Assembly (NCBI GenBank): GCA_963725185.1
Contig: CAVRXO010000003.1
Span: 744,001 to 808,000, forward strand
From: VAZQ01 sp963725185
Lineage (GTDB): Bacteria > Pseudomonadota > Alphaproteobacteria > Rhizobiales > Xanthobacteraceae
DNA: 64,000 nt
Direction of reading: 5' to 3'
The position numbers and the translations under genes are program-made. The number at the start of each line of letters is the position of its first letter. Position 1 is the stretch's first letter. Below, one piece after another: positions 43,484 through 53,147 of this stretch. The notes under the pieces were generated by a model. The model made no database searches. It was not told the DNA's origin and saw only the letters and a list, made by a program, of their open reading frames with translations.

Positions 43484-46400
43484 TCACCATCTGTAGCGAA
43501 GCGTCCCCGACCCTGCATAGGTCTGCGCGCCGGTGGCGAATTCGCCGTCGAATTTGCCGATCAGGGTGAGCTTCGGCGTGATGCGCAATTCGGCGCCGGC
43601 GCCGGCCAGCGCGGTGTTGTGCGCGACCGGGGCGCCGAACACGGCGAAGTTGGCGCCGGGCAGCGTCTGGAACACCGCGGAGAGCGCCGGGTTGTCGACC
43701 CAGTCGTGGGCCCAGGCGAGCCGGCCGCGCAGCAAGAGCGGCATGCCGTTGAACGCGGCGAGATCGTCGGCGCGCAAGCCGAGCTCGCTGCGCGTGTCGT
43801 TGGCGGTCATCGCCTGGTAGGTGAGCCCGAAGCCAGCCGGCATCAGGTCGCGCTCGCTGTAGCCCGGCGTGTGGAACCATTGCGTCTGCACCGCCGCATA
43901 GGGTGCGATGCCGAGCGCCGTCGTCTGCAGCATCAGCGGATAACGGTAGCCGGTCTCGAGCCGGACGCCGACGCTCTGGCCGGCGAAGTCGGCGGTGAGC
44001 GCATCGCCGAGGGCGCTGCGGCTGGTGCTCATCCAGTTCTCGTCGAAGGCGACCGCCGCGGCCGCGTAGGCCGGCCCGCGATGGGTTGCGCCGTAAACAC
44101 CGGCCTGCAGCGTATCGCTGCGGCCGCCGCCCATTCCTTGCGCGAGGCCCCAGTCGGTGCCGCCGCCGCCGAGCCCGAAGCCCACCACGGTGTCGGGCGA
44201 GAGCCGATAGTCCATCCCGCCGGCGAAACCGAAGGTGCCGGTCGTCACATTGGTCGAGCCCATGACGACGGGGTCGCCGTTCGCCGACGCTTGGCCGCCA
44301 TAGACGGAGCCCCAGGCGGTCCACCGCTGATCGACCGGGGGGCCGCGGCGGCGCCTTGAGCACGGACGCATAGGCGAGCGCGACGCTGGCCGGCAGGCTC
44401 GCCTGCTCGTCGTGTGCGAAGCCCAGCATGCCGCCATGCGCGCCCGCGAATGCGTCGCCGCGCCCGTCGACGAACGGGTCGAGCAGGAGGGAGAGGAACT
44501 CGCTCTCGATCTGGAACGCCGCGCGCTGGGCGCCGGTGGCGGCCTCGCCGTCGAGCTGGTTGAGCGCGCCCGCCAGGGTGCCGCCGCTGAGACCGAACAC
44601 CGTGGCGAAGCGCGGCGGCAGCGCGCCGCCATTGTTGAAGAAGGTGTTGATCGCGGTGGCGACATCGTGCTGGTTGACGGTGAGGCCGGTCGCCTGCCCG
44701 AGCCCGGCGGTGAGGTTCAAGAGCACGTCGGTGGACGTGTAGTTCAGCGTGGCGTTGAAATTCGACGGGACGGTCGTGACGCCGCTGAAGGTCGTGCCGC
44801 CGAGCCCGCCGGAATGGAGGATGTCGTAGCTGCGGCTCACATAGATGCCGGGGGCGAAGTTGGCCTGCACGGTGCCGGCGAGCGAGACGGCGCCGCTGAC
44901 GGTCGCCGACGTGGCGGCCGACGGGTTGAGGTAGACCTGATAGGTCGCGCCCGGCTGGAACGTGACCGTGCCGACGATCGACATCGACGTGCCGGGCGAC
45001 CCGGGCGTGCCGGGCGAGAACGTGCCGCCGTTTTGGATGGTGACGGCGACCGGATCGATCGTGCCGGTGCCCGCGAGCACGCCGCCCGCGACCGTGACGT
45101 TGGTCGCGCTGTTGGCGCCGTTGAGGATGAGGGTGCCGGAATTGATGTTGACCTGGTTGACGCCGGTGAAATTGCTGGCGTAGGTGAAGGTGTTGCCGGC
45201 GCCGAGATTGAAATTGATCGTGTCGCGCGTGCCGGCGCCGACGATGTTGCCGTTGATGGTGCCGCCCGAGACGTTGAGCACGTCGGCATTGGTCGAGAGC
45301 TTGATGGCGCCGCCGATGCTGCCGGCGGTTTGATTGATCGTCACCGGGCTGGTGGCCAAGGAAACATCGATCGCCGCGACGCCGCCCGTGATGGTGCCGC
45401 TGTTGACGATCGCGCTGCCGGCCGCGAACGTCACGCCGCTGCCGACCACGATTCCGTCCACAAGGGCAGTGATCGTGCCCGCATTGGCGATGCCGCCGGC
45501 GAACGTGGTGATGCCGCTGACGCTGATGCCGGTCCGCGGGGCGATGAGCCCGCTGTTGGAGATGCCGCCGTTGAAGGTCGCCACGCCGAGGACATGGATG
45601 CCCTCCGCGGTGTGACCAGTGATCGTGCCGCTGTTGGTGATGCCGCCGGTCGCATTGGTGCCGAACACGGCGACGTTGGACACCAGGAGCACGGCGTTGA
45701 TCGCCGCCAGGCTGCCGCTGTTGGAGATGCCGCCCGCGAAGGTCGAGACGGCGGCCACCGTGATGGCGTGCGTGCGCGCCTGAATGGCGCCGGAATTGAC
45801 GACGCCGCCGGTGAACGTCGTGGTGAGGCCGACGCCGATGCCGCTGGCGCCGCTGGTCGAGATCGCGCCGGCATTGCTGACGCCGCCCGTGAAAGTCGGG
45901 GCGGTGATGGTGACGGCGGTGCCGGTGCTGGTGATCCTGCTCGCAGCATCGATCAGGATGCCGTGGCCCGTCGCCAGCACGTTGCCGGTGTCGACGATCT
46001 GGCCCTGGATGGTGCCGTCGACGATGCTGATGCCGGTCTTGGCCGTGATGGCGCCGGAATTGGCGATGGTGCCGGCAAAGGTCGAGACGCCGTTGGAAGC
46101 GAAATTGGTCAGGCCGACGAAGATACCGACATTGCCGACCGAGATCGCGCCGCTGTTGGCGACGGCGCCGGTGAAGGCCGAGATCGAGGTGACGACGATG
46201 CCGTTCGCCGTGGAGGTGATCGTGCTCTGATTGCTGATGCCGCCTGTGAACGTCGCGAAGTCCTCGACGCCGATGCCCCCCGCAACGACCCCGATATTGG
46301 TGATGCCGCCCGCGAAGGTCGCCGGCGCAGCACCGGCGATATGACCGGTGCCGTCGACCGAAATTCCGATCGGAAGACCCAGGCTGAGGGCCGACGCGGC

Positions 46401-47084
46401 GATCGTGCCGGAATTGAAAATGCCGCCCGAAAAGGTCGAGACGTTGGCTAAGGTAACACCGAGCTGCGCGGTGATCGTGCCGCTGTTGCTGATGCCGCCG
46501 GTGAAGGTGGAGACGCCGGCCGAGCTGATACCCGCGCCAAGGAAGCTGCTCGTGGCGGCGATCTTGCCGGAGTTGCTGATGCCGGCCGAGAACGTGAGAG
46601 TGAAACCTTCGACGCCGTCCTCGATTCCGTTGAACTTCGCCGTGATGGTTCCGCTGTTGGTGATGCCGCCCGCCACCGACGCGCCGCTGACGACGACGAT
46701 ACCATTACCGCTGCCGACCGTCGCCGTGATCGTGCCCGCGTTGATGACGGCGCCGGTCAACGTGCTGTTGTTGATCTTGATCCCGGTCTGCGAGGCCGGC
46801 GACGTGGTCGTGATGACGCCGGGGCTGGTGTTGGAGACTTTGCCGGTGCCGCCATTGACGGTCGAGTTCTGGATGTTGATGCAATTGATCGAATTGGTGG
46901 TGTTGTTGAACGGGCCGGCGCCGAGCGAATTGCCGACATCATTGATGGCGCAGGCCGCAAGCGCCGGCGGCACGCCGGAGCCCAGCAGCAACGCCGAGAC
47001 GCACGCCGAGCCGAGCAATAGGCACAGCCTGCCGCCGGTGGCGCCCAGGCCACAATTCGCGAATCCACCGCTCCCCAAGCCCAC
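43484..47084 (-). pseudogene. Autotransporter (type V secretion) adhesin-like protein, one frameshift
   Basis: ATG 47084 opens with a signal peptide ending ...PALAACAIND. A long passenger (to about residue 800) is built of GGISNSGTITA-type repeats that should form a parallel beta-helix. From about residue 880 an autotransporter beta-barrel follows (WGSVYGGQASANGD...), ending in the outer-membrane C-terminal signature GTLRYRW. Near 44337-44342 a run of six G (plus strand) has one base too many; both frames are needed for the barrel. Joined length about 1,200 residues. The protein should be displayed at the cell surface. Indel may be error or phase variation. Confidence 0.8.
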
Positions 47085-47409
47085 GATGCCCCACGCCCCG
47101 CTGTCGCGCGTTAAATCACGGAGATTGTTGTGTGAATCTCACATTGAGGGTGCAAAGTAGCACCAGTTTGCGCGACCGAAACGCCGCGAGTCGAGGGCCG
47201 CCGTGATCGCGCCGAAGAATAATCGGGCGGTGTGTCATTCCGGCCACGATTGGGGATCGACCAAGCTCCGGTCGGAGCATGCGCCGGACGGCAGCCCTCG
47301 GACGAAGCTGAATGCTTGCCCGTCGGCGGCCAAATTCGGAAAAGGCCAAGCCATTGATCGATCGGACTCTTTTCCCGTCGACGGGCACTTCCGGGGCGGC
47401 GAACCAAGG
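47085..47409. other. Intergenic region upstream of the autotransporter
   Basis: Should hold the autotransporter promoter at its left end. No other gene was recognised. Confidence 0.4.
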
Positions 47410-47557
47410 CAACCTAGTCTAGATCCACCGGCACACCGGCAATTTGCGGACCGTTCAGCTTTTGCTCGGCAGGGCCAAGATACAAAAGCGTTGGTCGGAT
47501 ATCTCGGCATCAAGGTGGATGATGCTCTCGCGACAGCAGAACAAATTGAGGCCTGAA
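47410..47557 (+). pseudogene. C-terminal remnant of a tyrosine-recombinase integrase
   Basis: One frame reads IHRHTGNLRTVQLLLGRAKI and the next frame continues YLGIKVDDALATAEQIEA before TGA. Together they match the end of phage-type integrases (RTGNLRAVQLLLGHTKIEST...YLGIEVDDAL). One shift of frame, loss of the catalytic Arg-His-Arg part and absence of any upstream half show it is decayed. Confidence 0.6.
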
Positions 47558-47623
47558 ATACCCGGGCAGAGCGGACAGGCCCTGCCCGACCGACATCAGT
47601 CGCTTCGGGCCAATACCGGAAGT
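47554..47623. repeat. TGAAATACCCGGGCAGAGC dispersed repeat, copy 1
   Basis: Begins exactly at the integrase remnant's stop codon and extends through cgacatcagtcgcttcgggc. A second copy is at 52982-53055. The core can form a hairpin (GGGCAGAG / CTCTGCCC in copy 2). Confidence 0.7.
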
Positions 47624-47738
47624 CTCCCTTGGGCATATCGAGATGGCTTAGGTAGACTCGTCCGCTCATTGGCGGGCCGCCCGGTGCAAGGACGACCAGC
47701 GTAATTTCCGCGGTCCAGCAAGGAGATCACAAGACCAA

Positions 47739-48365
47739 TCAAACTGACTTCCTCTTCAGCCTGCTTTTCAGATAAATCCGGGTCATCTCGCGCAATTCTT
47801 CGATGGCCCCCGGACGAACGCTTTGGTCTGCAAGGTCCGAGAAAGCTGCCATCGTCTTCATATTGCCGAGGATTACGACGGCCATGTCTTGCGCTTTGTC
47901 GGAGGTCAGTCCCGGGCTGCGCAGCGTCAATGTCCGGACGATATGCTTGTGAATGGATCTGCTGAATTCACCGCGCTTCACCGACAGAACTTCGGGAATT
48001 TCCAACAATCGTTTCATCGTCGGCCCGGCCCCCTTGTGGAGATCGACCATCAGATCCAGCAAAAAATCAGCGAGCGCGGAGATGGATAGCGATTGAATTC
48101 CGGAATCAAGTTCATCGAAGGCGTTGTGAACGCCTTCGTGGTAATGCGCGATCAACGCGTTCGACAAGACTTCCTTGTTGGGAAAGAAACGATAGAGCGA
48201 ACCTATTTTGGTGCTCGACCTTGCAGCGATCTCGGCCATTGTCGCCGCCTCATAACCCTTCTCGGCGATGACGGCGGCACCTGCCTTCAATATGGCGGCG
48301 ACCCGCAGCTTCCCGTTGCGCCGTTGCGGCATCCTCGCTTGTGGAACTTCGTCGGGTCTTGACAT
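47739..48365 (-). CDS. TetR-family transcriptional regulator
   Basis: 208 residues from ATG 48365 (MSRPDEVPQARMPQRRNGKL). The N-terminal helix-turn-helix is AAILKAGAAVIAEKGYEAAT, MAEIAARSSTKIGSLYRFFP. The ligand domain is all-helical. The in-frame TTG at 48383 would overlap the operator-like repeats, so the shorter start is preferred. Divergent from the isochorismatase gene, with two palindromic sites in the shared promoter region. Confidence 0.9.
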   Translation of the reverse strand: MSRPDEVPQARMPQRRNGKLRVAAILKAGAAVIAEKGYEAATMAEIAARSSTKIGSLYRFFPNKEVLSNALIAHYHEGVHNAFDELDSGIQSLSISALADFLLDLMVDLHKGAGPTMKRLLEIPEVLSVKRGEFSRSIHKHIVRTLTLRSPGLTSDKAQDMAVVILGNMKTMAAFSDLADQSVRPGAIEELREMTRIYLKSRLKRKSV

Positions 48366-48367
48366 AG

Positions 48368-48418
48368 TTGAGGGTATGCTCAATTATCGCGTTATGTGAG
48401 TATGGACTCAATTAACGC
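48368..48418. promoter_or_regulatory. Paired TGAG-N6-CTCA operator sites
   Basis: Two palindromes of the form TGAG-N6-CTCA lie at 48369-48382 and 48397-48410, 28 bases apart, each followed by AATTA-N-CGC, so they are also direct repeats. They sit between the TetR start and the divergent hydrolase gene: a probable TetR operator controlling both directions. Confidence 0.6.
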
Positions 48419-48456
48419 AGTGAAACATCGAACGTCAATCCGACAGGCGAAAAAGC

Positions 48457-49029
48457 ATGCTTGAACTCGATCCCAAGACGACGGCTCTGGTCCTCATTGA
48501 TCTCCAAAAAGGCATCATGGGGCACGAACTGAAGCCTTACCCGGCAGACCGGGTCACCAAGGCCGGCAGCACGCTCGCGGATACCTTCCGGAAAGCGGGG
48601 GCGCCGGTCGTTCTCGTGAATGTAGGCTTCGCCAAGGATTTCAAAGACGCCTTGAGGCAGCCTGTCGATCAGCCCTTCGCCGCACCGCCGGGCGGCTTTC
48701 CCGAAAATTTCAGCGAGTTGATCGATGGATTGGCAAAGCCTGGCGACATTCTTGTCACCAAGCGCCAATGGGGCGCCTTCCATGGCACGGAGTTGGATCT
48801 GCAACTGCGCCGCCGCGGTATCCAGACAATCGTTCTGGGAGGCGTCGCAACGAACATGGGCGTCGAGTCGACGGCACGACAGGCATGGGAACACGGCTAT
48901 GCCGTCGTTCTTGCCGAAGATGCCACGAGCGCCATGTCCGCCCAAATGCACGACTTTGCCATCGGCAACATCTTTCCAAGAATCAGCAGGGTCGTCAAAA
49001 GTGCTGATCTCACGCTTTCTCAAGCCTGA
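48457..49029 (+). CDS. Isochorismatase-family hydrolase lacking the catalytic Cys
   Basis: 190 residues. The catalytic Asp is in ALVLIDLQKG, and a Lys in LVTKRQWGAF. The cis-peptide and nucleophile region reads GGVATNMGVESTARQA, so the usual Cys (G-x-x-T-x-x-C) is Gly. This is the pattern of YecD-like members. It may be a hydrolase of another mechanism. Divergent from TetR and followed two bases later by the permease gene, so probably coregulated. Confidence 0.88.
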   Translation: MLELDPKTTALVLIDLQKGIMGHELKPYPADRVTKAGSTLADTFRKAGAPVVLVNVGFAKDFKDALRQPVDQPFAAPPGGFPENFSELIDGLAKPGDILVTKRQWGAFHGTELDLQLRRRGIQTIVLGGVATNMGVESTARQAWEHGYAVVLAEDATSAMSAQMHDFAIGNIFPRISRVVKSADLTLSQA

Positions 49030-49031
49030 CA

Positions 49032-50135
49032 GTGCAGCCGTCCATGTCTTTATCTGCGCTGCCAGTGTTCGCTCGCTGGGGAGTTCTGATCGCTCTTTCG
49101 GTTCTGTTTGCCGCCTTGCTGACATGGGCCCGGCTGCCGGCAGCCCTTCTGCTTGGCTCGATGTTGGCCGGCATCCTCGTCGAAAATGGCGGCGCCGGCA
49201 TCCTGGTGCCGCAACTGCCTTTTAGCTTCGCGCAAGCGGTCGTCGGCTGCATGATAGCTCGCGTTCTTACGTCCACCATTCTTCATTCCTTTCTGCATCG
49301 GTGGCCGCTGTTTCTGGGCATCAGCCTGTTGGTTATCGTTGCCAGTTGCTCGTTGGGCTGGATCATCAGCAAGTTCCGCATTTTGCCGGAGACGACGGCC
49401 ATTTGGGGATTATTGCCTGGCGCAGTGTCAGCCATGATGGTGATGGCCGATGCCTACGGCGCCGACGCCCCGCTGGTTGCCTTCATGCAATATGTGCGTG
49501 TCGTCATGGTCGCCATCGTAGCTTCCATCGTTGCCCGCCTCTGGGTTCACGCACCGGCGGTCGCGTCCGCTGCGTCCGCGGTCTGGTTTGCGCCGATTTA
49601 CGCCCTGCCCTTTTTCGAAACGCTGGTCCTCGTTCTTGCAGGGGTTATTCTAGGCCCTATTTCCCGCGTTCCGGCCGGAATATTGCTGATACCCATGTTC
49701 CTCGGTGCGGTTCTACAATCCAACGGTCTTGTCGAAATCGAATTGCCAAGCTTGCTGCTGGCGGTCAGCTATTTGCTTCTTGGCTGGACGATCGGCTTGC
49801 GGTTTACCCGGAAAATTCTTGTGTATGCCATCCGGGCTTTCCCGAAAATGATAGTATCAATTCTGATGTTAATCGCATTTTGTGGCGGCTTGGCCTTCGC
49901 TCTCGTCAAAGTTTTCGATATCGATCCTTTGACGGCCTATCTTGCCACCAGCCCGGGCGGGGCAGACTCGGTCGCCATTATTGCGGCATCCACCAATGTC
50001 GACGTCGGGTTTGTTATGGCGCAGCAGATCGCTCGTTTTATGCTCGTCCTTATCGTTGGTCCGGCTTTGTCCCGATTCGTTGCGGATCAAATAGCTAGGA
50101 ATGTTCCAAATATTTCCGACAAAACTCCAACCTGA
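49032..50135 (+). CDS. AbrB-family membrane protein (putative ammonia monooxygenase-like permease)
   Basis: 367 residues with about ten helices in two repeats. LPAALLLGSMLAGILVENGG, AQAVVGCMIARVLTSTIL, ETTAIWGLLPGAVSAMMVMA and ATSPGGADSVAIIAASTNVD are typical of Pfam AbrB membrane proteins, misleadingly named after a regulator. The GTG at 49032 follows the previous stop directly; ATG 49044 is possible. It may transport a small molecule related to the hydrolase product. Confidence 0.85.
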   Translation: MQPSMSLSALPVFARWGVLIALSVLFAALLTWARLPAALLLGSMLAGILVENGGAGILVPQLPFSFAQAVVGCMIARVLTSTILHSFLHRWPLFLGISLLVIVASCSLGWIISKFRILPETTAIWGLLPGAVSAMMVMADAYGADAPLVAFMQYVRVVMVAIVASIVARLWVHAPAVASAASAVWFAPIYALPFFETLVLVLAGVILGPISRVPAGILLIPMFLGAVLQSNGLVEIELPSLLLAVSYLLLGWTIGLRFTRKILVYAIRAFPKMIVSILMLIAFCGGLAFALVKVFDIDPLTAYLATSPGGADSVAIIAASTNVDVGFVMAQQIARFMLVLIVGPALSRFVADQIARNVPNISDKTPT

Positions 50136-50205
50136 GTAAGTTGGTCGTAGAAGATTCGATATGCCGGCGCCCGCAACAACGCCCGTGCGGCCAAAGTGAT
50201 CCACT

Positions 50206-50330
50206 ATCCGATCACATCGTCTGCGATGGCGAGCAAGCGATCCGGCATTCGTATGCCGAGCGTCTTGGCGGTCCCGAGATTGACAACGAGGTCAAACTTA
50301 GCGGGCTGCTCGGCCGCCGGCGACCTGCCG
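50206..50330 (-). pseudogene. C-terminal remnant of an ABC substrate-binding protein
   Basis: The minus strand reads KFDLVVNLGTAKTLGIRMPD RLLAIADDVIG before a stop, the characteristic end of TrpX-like (Pfam 04392) ABC substrate-binding proteins. Upstream only SPAAEQPA is recognisable, then the LysR gene begins. The body of the gene is lost. Confidence 0.6.
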
Positions 50331-50334
50331 CGCC

Positions 50335-51231
50335 TCAGTCGCGCGATATGGACAGCCCCGCGAGAAGCGGAGCGTACGCGGCAAGTCTGCGGGATAGGAA
50401 CTCAGTGAAGAGGCGCACGCGCTTCGTCTTGCGTGTCTCCCCCTGTGTGAGAAGCCAGAGCGTTCCGTACATGTGCAGAGCGGTGCCCGGCACCCTCACC
50501 AGCAGGGGGTCGGCATCGCCGACGAAGCACGGCAGCGTCGTCATCCCGAGCCCTTGCCGTGCCGCAACGATCTGCGCCTCGCCGTCCGTGGTCCTGAACG
50601 GAACCCCCGTCGCGCGAACCTCACCCTCGCGGGCCCAGTCCGGGATTCCATGAAGGCTTATGACGATCCACCGGATGGGATCAGGCGCACCTGCGCGCCA
50701 CGCGGCCAGTCGATCGCGGGACATGTAGACGCCTCCGAACAGCTCTGGTCCCTTCAGGCCATGAAGATTGAGCGGCAGGGTTTTGCGGTCGTAGACGACG
50801 CGGATCGCGACGTCGGCCTCTCGGTTGGTCAGATTTGCCAGCTCGCCGGACGACAAGATTTCAATCTCGATGTCCGGATGCAGACGCGCGAAGTCTATGA
50901 AGTCCGGCATGAGCAGGTGTGTCGCGAGAGTTGGTGGCAGCGTCATCCGCAGTGGCCCGCGCACGCTCTGGTCGCGCCCGAAGACGCGCGTCTCCAGCAG
51001 GTGCGACGACGCTTCCATCTGGTTCGCGAACTCGAGGACCTCCTCGCCCGCCTCCGTCAGGCGGTAGCCCGAAGGCAGCTTTTCGAACATGTGCGCCCCG
51101 AGGCGTTCCTCGAGTTGGGCGATGCGTCGCAGCACGGTTGAGTGATTCACCCCGAGGCGCTCGGCGGCAGCCCGCACCGAGCCTCCGCGCGCGACGGCGA
51201 GAAAGTAGCGAACGTCATCCCAGTCGATCAT
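50335..51231 (-). CDS. LysR-family transcriptional regulator
   Basis: 298 residues from ATG 51231 (MIDWDDVRYFLAVARGGSVR). N-terminal winged HTH (AAAERLGVNHSTVLRRIAQL, EERLGAHMFEKLPSGYRLTE) and the periplasmic-binding-like effector domain follow. Divergent from the SDR and NAD(P)-binding genes at 51524 and 52315, the usual LysR target layout. The 292-base spacer should hold the operator; no T-N11-A site is convincing. Confidence 0.92.
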   Translation of the reverse strand: MIDWDDVRYFLAVARGGSVRAAAERLGVNHSTVLRRIAQLEERLGAHMFEKLPSGYRLTEAGEEVLEFANQMEASSHLLETRVFGRDQSVRGPLRMTLPPTLATHLLMPDFIDFARLHPDIEIEILSSGELANLTNREADVAIRVVYDRKTLPLNLHGLKGPELFGGVYMSRDRLAAWRAGAPDPIRWIVISLHGIPDWAREGEVRATGVPFRTTDGEAQIVAARQGLGMTTLPCFVGDADPLLVRVPGTALHMYGTLWLLTQGETRKTKRVRLFTEFLSRRLAAYAPLLAGLSISRD

Positions 51232-51523
51232 GGTGCAATCCCGCACCGCGGGGCGCGTCTTCCAAAGCCCCGTGTCCAACCCATCGCACAGCATCTCGTA
51301 TGTGGGTAGCACGGGCGGTGATCATAGCCCATGCCGACAAGCACGGCCCAATTCCGAACGGCGGACACCGATCGTCGCGGCTGGCGTCAGTCGTCCAGCC
51401 GGATCGATTTCGCACCACCGATGTGCGCGCTTCCGCACTCAACGCCTGACGCCGGCAGACCCATGTCGAGGCTCTCGGGGGCCTCCCCGGACGAGCCAAA
51501 GACGGAGCCTGAAAGGAGAAGTC

Positions 51524-52273
51524 ATGGGAAAGGAAGTCATGGGAAAGCTTGAGGGTAAGGTTGCAGTCATCACGGGTGGATCGAGCGGCATGGCGCTGGC
51601 GAGTGCCAAGCGGTTCGTTGAAGAAGGCGCCTATGTTTTCATCACGGGCCGGAGGCAGGAAACGCTCGAGGAGGTCGTCAGGCTGATTGGCCGGAACGTG
51701 ACCGGCGTGCGCGGCGACGCGGCCAATCTGGACGACCTCGACCGCCTGTTCGACACAGTCAAGCGGGAAAGGGGCAAGATCGACGTCCTGTTTGCGAGCG
51801 CCGGCACGGGCGAAGCCGTCCCACTGGGCGAGATTACCGAGCAGCATTTCGATGCGACCTTCGGCCTGAATACGCGCGGCACGCTGTTTACGGTTCAGAA
51901 GGCGTTGCCGCTGTTCAACGATGGCGGATCCATCTTCATGACCGGGTCAGTTGCTTCGGTGAAAGGTTTTCCTGGTTTCGGCGTGTATTCGGCGAGCAAG
52001 GCGGCATTGCGCTCATTCGCACGCACGTGGCTCAACGAACTGAAGGGCAGGAATATCCGGGTGAACGTGCTGAGCCCGGGGCCGATCGCCACACCGATGC
52101 AGGACCGAGTTCTCGACGAGGAGGCAAAGCGGCAGTTCGAATCCCTGGTCCCGCGGGGAAAGATGGGTCGTCCTGAGGAAATTGCGACCGTCGCGCTGTT
52201 TCTTGCTTCAGACGATTCAAGCTTCGTGAATGGGGTGGAGTTGTCTGTCGACGGCGGCTTCTCGGCCATCTGA
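51524..52273 (+). CDS. Short-chain dehydrogenase/reductase
   Basis: 249 residues from ATG 51524 with AAAGGAG upstream. Classical SDR: TGGSSGMALASAKRF (cofactor loop), NAGA-equivalent ASAGTG, catalytic Ser in TGSVASVKGF and Tyr-x-x-x-Lys in YSASKAA, then LSPGPIATPM. It oxidises or reduces an alcohol/ketone with NAD(P)H. Likely LysR-controlled with the next gene, 41 bases on. Confidence 0.93.
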   Translation: MGKEVMGKLEGKVAVITGGSSGMALASAKRFVEEGAYVFITGRRQETLEEVVRLIGRNVTGVRGDAANLDDLDRLFDTVKRERGKIDVLFASAGTGEAVPLGEITEQHFDATFGLNTRGTLFTVQKALPLFNDGGSIFMTGSVASVKGFPGFGVYSASKAALRSFARTWLNELKGRNIRVNVLSPGPIATPMQDRVLDEEAKRQFESLVPRGKMGRPEEIATVALFLASDDSSFVNGVELSVDGGFSAI

Positions 52274-52314
52274 AAGTCCGGGGAACCCATATCAACACGG
52301 ATCGGAGAAGAATT

Positions 52315-52914
52315 ATGAGCTATGCGATTGTCGGATTCGGTGCGGTAGGCCAGGCCCTCGCCCGGGCCTTCGCCCGCAAGAACATCAAGGTGGCCGTCGC
52401 GAGCCGCCGGCCGCCCGAGAAGTTGTCGCCGCAGGCTCGGGCGATTGGACCCACGGTCGTCACCAAGTCGCTGCGGGATGCACTCGAGGCCGACACAATC
52501 ATCTTGGCGGTCCCGTTCGGGGAGCATCGCGAGGTTGCGAAGGCCCTGCCGAGCTGGAAAGGCAAGACGGTCATCGACACGATGAATGCGCTGGTTCCCC
52601 TTGAAGAGCTGGACGGTCTCCCGTCCTCCGCCTTCGTCGCGAAGGCGTTCACCGGCGCCAAGCTCGTGAAAGGTTTCAATCACCTGATTGCGGCCACCTT
52701 GGCTGCCGATCCGATCGTCGAGGGCGGCCACCGGGTCGTCTTTCTGTCCAGCGACGACGAGGACGCGACCGCTCCCGTGGCGGCCTTGGCCAAACAACTC
52801 GGCTTCGCACCCGTCAGGCTGGGAAAGCTCAACGAGGGTGGCGCGCTCGTGCACGCACGCGGCCGCACTTGGGGCCAGCTCATCTTCCAGGATTTGGTCA
52901 AGAAGGAGCAGTAA
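52315..52914 (+). CDS. NADPH-dependent F420 reductase-like protein
   Basis: 199 residues. MSYAIVGFGAVGQALARAFA is a Rossmann GxGxxG; VAVASRRPPEKLSPQARAIG, IILAVPFGEHREVAKAL and GAKLVKGFNHLIAATLAADP match the NADP-binding F420 oxidoreductase family. It probably catalyses an NADPH-linked reduction of an unknown partner. Co-oriented with the SDR gene. Confidence 0.88.
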   Translation: MSYAIVGFGAVGQALARAFARKNIKVAVASRRPPEKLSPQARAIGPTVVTKSLRDALEADTIILAVPFGEHREVAKALPSWKGKTVIDTMNALVPLEELDGLPSSAFVAKAFTGAKLVKGFNHLIAATLAADPIVEGGHRVVFLSSDDEDATAPVAALAKQLGFAPVRLGKLNEGGALVHARGRTWGQLIFQDLVKKEQ

Positions 52915-52981
52915 TCGATGTCCGATCACGGAACAAGCACTCGAAGCCTTCTTCCGGTCTACCACCTGGCATGTTGAGGTT

Positions 52982-53055
52982 TGAAATACCCGGGCAGAGC
53001 AGACATACTCTGCCCCACCGACATCAGTCGCTTCGGGCCACAAGCGGCCGGAAGC
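52982..53055. repeat. TGAAATACCCGGGCAGAGC dispersed repeat, copy 2
   Basis: Matches 47554-47623 through cgacatcagtcgcttcgggc and on to the gcggccggaagc end. The preceding bases ttgagg also match the integrase tail of copy 1. Confidence 0.7.
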
Positions 53056-53147
53056 AACTGCGGTGCCTTCGCAAGAAACTACTATTCACTGGCGATTTCA
53101 AGACTACGCTATCGAGAATGAACCTCCCGCCCATGCGAGGAGCAGGC

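Noticed and set aside
44412..46451. 679-codon open frame opposite the autotransporter passenger
   Set aside because: A low-complexity DRDRAxIGDAA translation that only reflects the repeated passenger DNA read backwards.
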